Source: Methanobacteriota archaeon (GTDB lineage: Archaea; Thermoplasmatota; Poseidoniia; Poseidoniales; Thalassarchaeaceae). From it: a stretch of DNA of 5,818 nt. Below, piece by piece: positions 1 to 5,505 of the stretch. Position 1 is the first letter of the stretch. Every line of letters starts with the position of its first letter. Both the position numbers and the translations under genes were made by a program. Location of the stretch: the NCBI GenBank assembly GCA_002724815.1, contig PBPV01000010.1:33172-38989 (forward strand), given 5' to 3'. The notes under the pieces were generated by a model. It saw only the letters and a program-made list of their open reading frames with translations. It made no database searches and was not told the DNA's origin.

Positions 1-2
1 TA

Positions 3-362
3 GAGATTGGAGCAATGGCGTCGGCAGCACAGGTTGCAATGGCACCACACTGTCCCTACGGCCCGGTCCAATTTGCCGCCTCCATGCAAGTGGCTGCGAC
101 TAGCCCCTCGCATTTGATTCAGGAGTTCCAATCCCTCGGAGGAGCCGGCTCGGGCGGAGGTACGCCAGGAGGTGGACAAAATTGGGCCTTCGAATTGCTA
201 TCTCAACCGTTTTCCATTGAAAGAGGCCATGTCGAAATTTCTTCTCGCCCAGGATTGGGCATCGAGGTAATGGAAGAGCGCATTGAGGAACACATGGACA
301 TGTGGAACCCTCATCCCCCTACCGTTTGGAGTCATCCAGATGGAAGTCATGCTGAGTGGTAA
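3..362 (+). CDS. D-galactonate dehydratase-like enzyme (enolase/mandelate racemase superfamily), C-terminal part, 5' end outside window
   Basis: The frame is open from the first complete codon (position 3) to TAA at 360-362, giving 119 residues of a longer protein; the ATG at 15 is internal, since homologous sequence (Glu-Ile-Gly-Ala) precedes it. The segment matches the C-terminal end of the DgoD family as I know it: a strand carrying APHCPYGPV followed by a helix (QFAASMQVAAT), then LIQEF, then RPGLGIEV, and a terminal W-S-H-P-D-G-S-H-A-E-W closely paralleling the E. coli DgoD ending W-R-H-E-D-N-S-V-A-E-W. The family dehydrates sugar acids such as D-galactonate, D-gluconate or D-xylonate to 2-keto-3-deoxy acids in the cytoplasm, using a Mg2+ bound in the barrel; the His of APHCP lies in the active-site strand region. 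The metal ligands are upstream of the window and cannot be checked, so the substrate is unassigned. A Gly-rich loop at 138-176 is unusual. Family assignment is strong; the exact substrate is not. Confidence 0.85.
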   Translation, partial: EIGAMASAAQVAMAPHCPYGPVQFAASMQVAATSPSHLIQEFQSLGGAGSGGGTPGGGQNWAFELLSQPFSIERGHVEISSRPGLGIEVMEERIEEHMDMWNPHPPTVWSHPDGSHAEW

Positions 363-2600
363 TCAGCCCAACATGGTTTCAGGATCACGGCCACCAATCC
401 ACGCCAGTATGGGAGTGGCCAATAGGACGGGGAAACCGAGCAGAACACCCACGGCCTCACCGTATTCGTGGGTAGTCGATATGGTGTCAGAGGTGAACTC
501 CACCATCCCATCATCCGGATTTGTTGAAGGGATAATCAGATGATATGCCGTCACATTAATTCTGAATGATGCCTGATGAACAAATTGTAGCCCAGCATTA
601 CAATTGGTATCGGTCATCTCAACCTTCAATGTCCATGTACCTCGACCATGACCCCACCAAATTTCTCTTGTGATTTGATCTAACTGAACTAGAAGTGCTT
701 CCTCTGATTCAAATCCGGTTAGATTTGTTGCTTTCGAATCAAAGGAAATGTCCATACTTCCTTCCCAATCATCTACAATGAAACCCGATTCATTGGTTCC
801 ATCTGAAAAGTTGCCTCGATCAGGCATTGAGAATGTGGTGGTCCAAACAGGCTCGCCAATTCCAAAGCAATTGTGATTTTCTAATTCAACGCTGAAATAT
901 CCAAGGAAAACACCCCCTTCCGTGGTCGGAATATCAATTGTGGCGAGAACATTGCCTCCGGTGGTAATGGTATTGGCTGTTTCAAAGGTAATCGATGTTT
1001 CATTCCATCCAAGAAGATCCCAATTTTCTGTCGTTTCTTCCGATTCCCAGTTGAGCAATACAAACGGACCGGTGAATAGCGCTACGGAGATGATGAGGCC
1101 GGCCATTGCTGTCCCCAATGCTAAACGGCGGCGAGAGGCTTTGTCCACGGGGTCAACACCCCATGGCATACCAGCCAACTTGGTTTGCATCTTTGATATC
1201 TCTTCGCGAATGTCAAGTGTATCTTCGCCATATTCGTCTCCAAGCTTGAGCTTGTGGAATTGGCTGAGACCAATCATTGGACCCAGACAAGCCAATAGGA
1301 AAATCAGCCAATATGCACCATTGGTTGCGTAGATTAGGAATACTCCCAAACCAAACCACACAAAGGTCGCTGCGACTGCTTGTGTGGTCTGATACAGTGC
1401 CATATGCGTTGGCCCCAAGCGAGGGTCGCTGACTTCCGCCCAAGTGGTGATGAAAGTGAAGATGAGCCAATCGGTAATCATCAATGTCGGCATCCACATG
1501 ATTAGAAGAGCAATTTCAGGAGCACCCACGAACATCATTCCACTCAAGCCTAGATAACAGGCCACAGAACCCATGGCTGACCAGCGTAGAACCTTGGCAC
1601 GACCATAGTAGTCCGAAAGCCAGGGACCTAAAAGACCCAGATAAGTAGCGAAAATGAAGATATTAGCCCAAAGAATCGCTTCCCCTGCATCAAAACCTAG
1701 AACATCGCGCATGTAGAACATGAACATGCCCTCGAATCCGTCGCCCAAAGGAATGAGGAAGCAAAGGAACAGCACAATCCAAGCAGTTCTTGTTCGCATT
1801 GCTGCAAGCATTCGATTCATGATCGTGCTCGATTCAGGGAAAGCAAGGTCTGCATTCTCAATGGCGTCTTGCATGGTCTTTGCAACTCGGATTTTCTTCT
1901 GCGAATCAGGGCCCCGAATCGCCTCACCTTCTTTCATGACGAAGGTGATGGCAACCGCAAACAATGCTGTCACCATGGCCGTGATGAGACCAATCATCTG
2001 AATGGCGTCCCAATCGGTAGCACTACTTTCGACAAATGGGCTTGAATTCGATGTCAACCAACCCATTGCCAGCAACAAAATGTGGCCTCCACCACGGTAT
2101 GCGAGATTGATTCCGGAATTGAATCGACCCAGTTTGGGAATGCTTTCTGCCATCATCCCAGCAACGGCTTGTTCTGCAAACAAGCGGGGAATTAGAGCAA
2201 CAAACGTGACGCCTACGAAGACCCATGTTGCCGTCCGGATGTCAATGAAAAGAAGTGGAACAACCAAGACGATATGTAAAATGGTCCCAAGAAGAATCCA
2301 ACTTCTTCGACGACCCAAGGGTAGGTTGACAAAACGCTCGACGGGTTGTGCCCATACCAGCCTAAGGAAAAATGGAATCTTTAGCAGCATCACTGCGAGT
2401 GCAATATCCTTGATTGGGAGTTGGAATTCATTGTTCGCAACCGTCCCAATCCAAAGGCCGACGAAGGCATAAGGAAGCATCAGACCAAGATAGAAGATCA
2501 CCACCCAAATATCGCGGAAAAAATCCTTCTTGCCCAAATCAACCCATCCGGACTTGAGACCACCGGATGGCGCGAGTTCCGCCTCAAGGACGTCGGACAT
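363..2600 (-). CDS. MFS transporter (AmpG/PAT-like or sugar-transporter-like) with C-terminal membrane-anchored ectodomain
   Basis: The protein has 745 residues. Hydrophobic segments at about 31-52, 64-84, 99-119, 123-147, 167-185, 199-222, 272-297, 308-328, 338-360, 363-388, 404-425 and 428-446 give a 12-helix major facilitator core with a long charged central loop (223-270). Motif-A-like loops follow helix 2 (ending LGRRRSW, 95-101) and helix 8 (G325-P-W-L-S-D330-Y-Y-G333-R334). YRGGG at 168-172 recalls the AmpG/PAT branch, a weak hint only. A cytoplasmic linker (447-492) leads to helix 13 (493-516), a polar beta-rich region (517-713) with Cys578, Cys667 and five N-X-S/T sequons, and helix 14 (714-735). 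With an even helix count in the core, this region should lie outside the cell. The start is well fixed: a stop lies in frame at 2622-2624 and no other start codon lies between. Context suggests import of a sugar, sugar acid or polyol, but the substrate cannot be read from sequence. It is divergent from the SDR gene and convergent with the dehydratase. Confidence 0.87.
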   Translation of the reverse strand: MSDVLEAELAPSGGLKSGWVDLGKKDFFRDIWVVIFYLGLMLPYAFVGLWIGTVANNEFQLPIKDIALAVMLLKIPFFLRLVWAQPVERFVNLPLGRRRSWILLGTILHIVLVVPLLFIDIRTATWVFVGVTFVALIPRLFAEQAVAGMMAESIPKLGRFNSGINLAYRGGGHILLLAMGWLTSNSSPFVESSATDWDAIQMIGLITAMVTALFAVAITFVMKEGEAIRGPDSQKKIRVAKTMQDAIENADLAFPESSTIMNRMLAAMRTRTAWIVLFLCFLIPLGDGFEGMFMFYMRDVLGFDAGEAILWANIFIFATYLGLLGPWLSDYYGRAKVLRWSAMGSVACYLGLSGMMFVGAPEIALLIMWMPTLMITDWLIFTFITTWAEVSDPRLGPTHMALYQTTQAVAATFVWFGLGVFLIYATNGAYWLIFLLACLGPMIGLSQFHKLKLGDEYGEDTLDIREEISKMQTKLAGMPWGVDPVDKASRRRLALGTAMAGLIISVALFTGPFVLLNWESEETTENWDLLGWNETSITFETANTITTGGNVLATIDIPTTEGGVFLGYFSVELENHNCFGIGEPVWTTTFSMPDRGNFSDGTNESGFIVDDWEGSMDISFDSKATNLTGFESEEALLVQLDQITREIWWGHGRGTWTLKVEMTDTNCNAGLQFVHQASFRINVTAYHLIIPSTNPDDGMVEFTSDTISTTHEYGEAVGVLLGFPVLLATPILAWIGGRDPETMLG

Positions 2601-2602
2601 CG

Positions 2603-2619
2603 CGCGGCCTACGGCCGCG
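2603..2619. repeat. Perfect GC-rich palindrome CGCGGCC-TAC-GGCCGCG beside the transporter start
   Basis: Two 7-base arms (2603-2609 and 2613-2619) are perfect reverse complements around a 3-base spacer. The palindrome ends two bases upstream of the transporter ATG (2598-2600). It could be an operator, or a hairpin in the 5' leader that hides the start codon. It is all G+C in the arms, unlike the rest of the intergenic region. Confidence 0.6.
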
Positions 2620-2621
2620 AT

Positions 2622-2636
2622 TCAGTCATGAGTGTG
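2622..2636 (-). promoter_or_regulatory. Copy 1 of inverted 15-bp element, facing the transporter gene
   Basis: Read on the minus strand the element is CACACTCATGACTGA, ending 21 bases before the transporter ATG. It matches the copy facing the SDR gene at 13 of 15 positions, with a perfect 7-base TGACTGA core. If the transcript is leaderless, the element covers -22 to -36, near where an archaeal BRE/TATA element would sit; it could equally be a regulator half-site. It also contains the in-frame stop that fixes the transporter start. Confidence 0.5.
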
Positions 2637-2645
2637 ACGGATGTC

Positions 2646-2656
2646 GCTTCGGAAGC
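2646..2656. repeat. Small inverted repeat GCTTC-G-GAAGC near the centre of the divergent region
   Basis: Five-base arms pair perfectly around one central G at 2651. It lies between the two copies of the 15-bp element, overlapping the second by one base. An inverted repeat this short can arise by chance; it is listed because it adds to the symmetry of the region. Confidence 0.35.
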
Positions 2657-2670
2657 AAACTCTTGACTGA
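2656..2670 (+). promoter_or_regulatory. Copy 2 of inverted 15-bp element, facing the SDR gene
   Basis: CAAACTCTTGACTGA on the plus strand ends 18 bases before the SDR ATG (positions -19 to -33). It is the mirror of the element at 2622-2636, with 13 of 15 identical. TTGACT inside it also resembles a bacterial -35 box, but a matching -10 at the usual spacing would fall on the start codon, so that reading is less attractive. Confidence 0.5.
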
Positions 2671-2688
2671 GAACCGCTTCGACGGGCT

Positions 2689-3477
2689 ATGCGTGTGGCG
2701 ATTACGGGGTCCGCAGGTCTGATTGGAGGCATTGTGTATGACCACCTTGCTGAATTGGGCCATGACGTCATCGGAATCGATCGTCCGTATTCTGATTGGT
2801 TAGAAGCTGGAAGAAATACAGAGGATGAAAATGCAAGAAATCGTGTTGAGATTGAAATGGATTTAACCATGATTTCTGATGAAGAATTGATGGCGACTCT
2901 CGAAGATGTCGAATGTATCATCCATTTGGCTGCAGATGCCAACCCTTCCAATGATGACGACTCGATGATTCGCAACAATATCGAACCCACAACTGCAGTA
3001 TTTAGGTGCGCAAAATTGGCCCAAGTGAATCGCGTGATTGTGGCCTCAAGTGGATTGGCGCAAGTTGGCTTGGAACCACTCTTTGCCAAAGGTGGCCCCA
3101 TGCATGGCAGGCTGATTCAAATCGAAGATGGAATTGCGCCAACATCAACTTATGGGGCCTCGAAAATCTACGCAGAAGTCTTGGCCGAAATGTATGCTCG
3201 AATTCATGGGATTGAAACTATCGCAGTTCGGATTGGAACTGTGATTCCTAACGAAGAGGAACATTGGGCCCGAGGTGGTCGTTTGCAGGCCACGGCATTT
3301 CTCGCGGAAGACGTACGTCGATTCTTCCAAGCCGCTGTAGAAAACCCACTGGGTGGATACCTGCTTACCTCGGCACAGTCAGACTCTCCAGGACGTTTTC
3401 TCGATTTAGAGCCTGGACAATCTGTGTTGAATTGGACACCGATAAAATGGCCGGACAACGCAGAGAACGTGCAATGA
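2689..3477 (+). CDS. NAD-dependent extended SDR, hexuronate/aldose dehydrogenase-like (Udh/Azf family resemblance)
   Basis: This 262-residue protein is a cytoplasmic Rossmann-fold oxidoreductase of the extended short-chain dehydrogenase (epimerase/dehydratase) family. The N-terminus carries the nucleotide motif T6-G-S-A-G-L-I-G13. Asp31 ends the second strand (VIGID), which favours NAD over NADP. Asp58, the HLAAD segment (79-83), Ser120-Ser121 and catalytic Tyr155-G-A-S-Lys159 follow in the expected order. The length, RIGT at 181-184 and the following P-N-E-E-E...AEDVRRFF region resemble hexuronate dehydrogenases and the haloarchaeal glucose-6-phosphate dehydrogenase Azf. The S-S-N-H found in those enzymes is S-S-G-L here (120-123), so the substrate may differ. 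The likely reaction is oxidation of a cyclic aldose or uronate to its lactone; a nucleotide-sugar epimerase is less likely given the short C-terminal part. The start is forced by a TGA at 2668-2670 with only this ATG after it. The fusion gene begins 22 bases downstream, probably in one transcript. Confidence 0.82.
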   Translation: MRVAITGSAGLIGGIVYDHLAELGHDVIGIDRPYSDWLEAGRNTEDENARNRVEIEMDLTMISDEELMATLEDVECIIHLAADANPSNDDDSMIRNNIEPTTAVFRCAKLAQVNRVIVASSGLAQVGLEPLFAKGGPMHGRLIQIEDGIAPTSTYGASKIYAEVLAEMYARIHGIETIAVRIGTVIPNEEEHWARGGRLQATAFLAEDVRRFFQAAVENPLGGYLLTSAQSDSPGRFLDLEPGQSVLNWTPIKWPDNAENVQ

Positions 3478-3499
3478 ACCTGTTTGCCATCCGCAGTCT

Positions 3500-5479
3500 A
3501 TGCTCGGAGGACAGACACTGGGCATCGATGTTGGGAGTACGGCCACCAAAGTCGTTCTACTGAATACTGACTCCTCTTGGGAAATGCATGAATGGTCGTC
3601 CAAGGATGATTTGTGGTCAAACTTGCGAACATGGCTTCAATCAAAGGATACACAAATCACGCGCGTTGGAATCACCGCACATGGGCCCTCTGCCATCGTA
3701 ATCCGCGATGGGGATCTCTGTGGTAGGATCATTCCTTGGCATGAACCGTTACCAAAGGACTGCGAGCGACCCACCCAGGGTGCGCACCAGTTGCCCCAAA
3801 CCCGAGCGTGGGTGCCTTCACGTCTTGCACAATGGGAAACCGAGTTTGGAGCAATTGACGGTGGGATTGCAATTCAACTCAAGGACATGTACAATTGGGA
3901 ACTCACCGGAATCGTTGCACGAGATTCACGTTCAATGCGCGGCTATCTTGTCAAGTCACACTTGCATTTACCGGAGGAGGTCATCGGTTTGGTGAACAAG
4001 GCCGGTTCTGAATTGTCCGGAATCCCCGAAGGTGTTGAGGTCATCTGTGGTTGTGACGATTTGACAGCTGGTGTGATTGGACTTGGAGTTCAGAAAGGTG
4101 TGGTATTCAATTTGGCAAATACAAGTGAACATGTGGGTGTGGTCGGGGAGGAACCGATCGATGGACTCAGTTGGTTACCACCCCTAGGTTCACTGCCGGC
4201 TCTGACTTACAATGCAACCCTCACAGGTTTTGGCACCTCAAACACAGATCGGGATGTCGAAGTAGCTGATCTAGTGAGAGTCTTTCCACCAAGAGAATTG
4301 TGGATTGGCGGTGGATTGGCCATGAACAAAGCCTTGGTCAAACGAAGGAATGCCATCTTCAAGGCTGGCTCTGAAGTCAGTGCACTGGGTATTGCAAAAT
4401 TGGCGCAAAGGACACCACATGCAGTGATCTTCGGCGGCGGAAAAGTGGGTAGAGGATTTCTAGCCCAACTATTGTCTAGATCGGGGTGGACATTCACTCT
4501 AGTAGAAGCCCATCAAGAAACCGTCAATACTCTTCAGAAACATGGTGGATGGCATACATTCAATCTAGCAACTCAGGAAACCGAATGGATTGAGCCTCAA
4601 GGTGTATTTCATACATCACAAGATCTTGAAACAATCCTCGATCATGCGGATTTGATACTCACTTCGATTGGTGCGTCCCACCTACAATTTTGGGCCCAAG
4701 AAATTCGAAATTCACTCTGCAAGCGTTTGGAAAAGGGTGATTTGGATTTGATTTTAGCTGAAAACCATCCACGTCCTGCCTTTGCCGTCCGTCAAGCATT
4801 GTTGCAAAATGCAAGTGAAGAACAAGAGGAGTTGATTGAGAGGCGATTGGGAATAGCACAGGCTCAAGTTCTGCGTTCTTGCATTGAACCATTGCAGACT
4901 CAACATCCACTCACGGTTCAAATCCAAGATCACTGGACATTGCCCCTTGATGGTGATGCAATTAAAACCGATTTTTCAATACAGGGATTCAAAAAAATGC
5001 CCCACTTTGAGCGTGAATTGACGCGGAAATTGTTCACGTACAATTGTGTCAATGCCATGGTCTGTTATTTGGGACACTTGGCAGGATATGAGTGGCTTGC
5101 TGATGCTGCAAATGACCCCCGCATCTCTGCGATGGCTTTGCAGGCTGGACAGGAATCTTCTGCCGCATTGGTCGCAGCTTATGGATTCGAGCCAAGTGAG
5201 CAAAAAGAATGGTGTGAGCGAGCCTTGGCCAAATATCAGGACCGGACAATTCGAGATCCTATCGAAAGAAATGCTCGAGACCCAGTTCGAAAATTGGGGC
5301 GTTTTGAGAGATTAATCGGTCCAATCAACCTCTGCAAGGAACATGATTTACCTCATGAATCATTATTGGTCGGAGTGGCTGCAGCATTACAATATCCTGG
5401 TGCAAAAATCGAGCATTCTCTCCCTTTGGGAGAGGCACATACAAAATTGCAATCCCTACTGACGTCTGAATCAATTTGA
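3500..5479 (+). CDS. Fusion protein: compact FGGY-type sugar/polyol kinase plus mannitol-1-phosphate dehydrogenase (MtlD-like)
   Basis: The protein has 659 residues in two joined domains. Residues 5-303 resemble FGGY carbohydrate kinases: the phosphate loop LGIDVGSTATK (7-17), IIPWHE (77-82) in place of the usual W-x-D-x-R substrate motif, KDMYNWELTG (128-137), GCDDLTAGVIGLG (184-196) with Asp187 at the catalytic-base position, and WIGGGLAMNKAL (268-279) for adenine binding. At about 300 residues it is far shorter than the usual 480-550. Residues 307-659 match MtlD along their length: FGGGKVGRGF (311-320) for NAD, ENHPR (421-425), RKLFTYNCVNA (509-519), YLGHLAGYEWL (523-533) and RDPVRKLGRFERLIGP (593-608). 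MtlD converts mannitol 1-phosphate and NAD+ to fructose 6-phosphate. A kinase joined to it suggests polyol phosphorylation followed by oxidation, an inference. Lys510 and Asn515 are present but the usual His is Asn518. No ribosome-binding site precedes the ATG, whose Rossmann-like N-terminus begins at once. Another polyol such as arabitol is possible. Confidence 0.87.
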   Translation: MLGGQTLGIDVGSTATKVVLLNTDSSWEMHEWSSKDDLWSNLRTWLQSKDTQITRVGITAHGPSAIVIRDGDLCGRIIPWHEPLPKDCERPTQGAHQLPQTRAWVPSRLAQWETEFGAIDGGIAIQLKDMYNWELTGIVARDSRSMRGYLVKSHLHLPEEVIGLVNKAGSELSGIPEGVEVICGCDDLTAGVIGLGVQKGVVFNLANTSEHVGVVGEEPIDGLSWLPPLGSLPALTYNATLTGFGTSNTDRDVEVADLVRVFPPRELWIGGGLAMNKALVKRRNAIFKAGSEVSALGIAKLAQRTPHAVIFGGGKVGRGFLAQLLSRSGWTFTLVEAHQETVNTLQKHGGWHTFNLATQETEWIEPQGVFHTSQDLETILDHADLILTSIGASHLQFWAQEIRNSLCKRLEKGDLDLILAENHPRPAFAVRQALLQNASEEQEELIERRLGIAQAQVLRSCIEPLQTQHPLTVQIQDHWTLPLDGDAIKTDFSIQGFKKMPHFERELTRKLFTYNCVNAMVCYLGHLAGYEWLADAANDPRISAMALQAGQESSAALVAAYGFEPSEQKEWCERALAKYQDRTIRDPIERNARDPVRKLGRFERLIGPINLCKEHDLPHESLLVGVAAALQYPGAKIEHSLPLGEAHTKLQSLLTSESI

Positions 5480-5505
5480 TAGGCGGACCTAGCCCTTGCA
5501 GCGCC

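Larger units (their letters stand above)
2601..2688. promoter_or_regulatory. Divergent intergenic control region between transporter and SDR genes
   Basis: Both genes must be transcribed outward from these 88 bases. I see no convincing TATA box and no Shine-Dalgarno sequence before either ATG. The region is instead organised around symmetry: a 15-bp inverted element (2622-2636 and 2656-2670), a perfect 17-bp GC palindrome (2603-2619) and a 5-bp inverted repeat (2646-2656). This arrangement suggests co-regulation of import and metabolism from one site, which is inference. Confidence 0.6.

Noticed and set aside
283..543. An 86-codon plus-strand open frame spanning the dehydratase/transporter junction
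   Set aside because: It overlaps the conserved DgoD-like C-terminus in another frame and then runs antisense to the transporter.
922..1332. A 136-codon plus-strand open frame opposite the transporter C-terminal region
   Set aside because: It is antisense to a continuous, well-formed protein and has no recognisable motif or start signal.
2002..2472. A 156-codon plus-strand open frame inside the transporter gene
   Set aside because: It is the reverse complement of hydrophobic transporter codons and shows no domain-like pattern.
2663..2691. A bacterial sigma-70-like promoter (TTGACT as -35 with a 17-base spacing)
   Set aside because: The would-be -10 hexamer would be GCTATG, on top of the SDR start codon, so transcription would begin inside the gene.
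2622..3101. A 159-codon open frame on the minus strand opposite the SDR gene
   Set aside because: It lies fully antisense to a well-supported SDR, has a Ser/Arg-rich composition typical of shadow frames, and matches no family I recognise.
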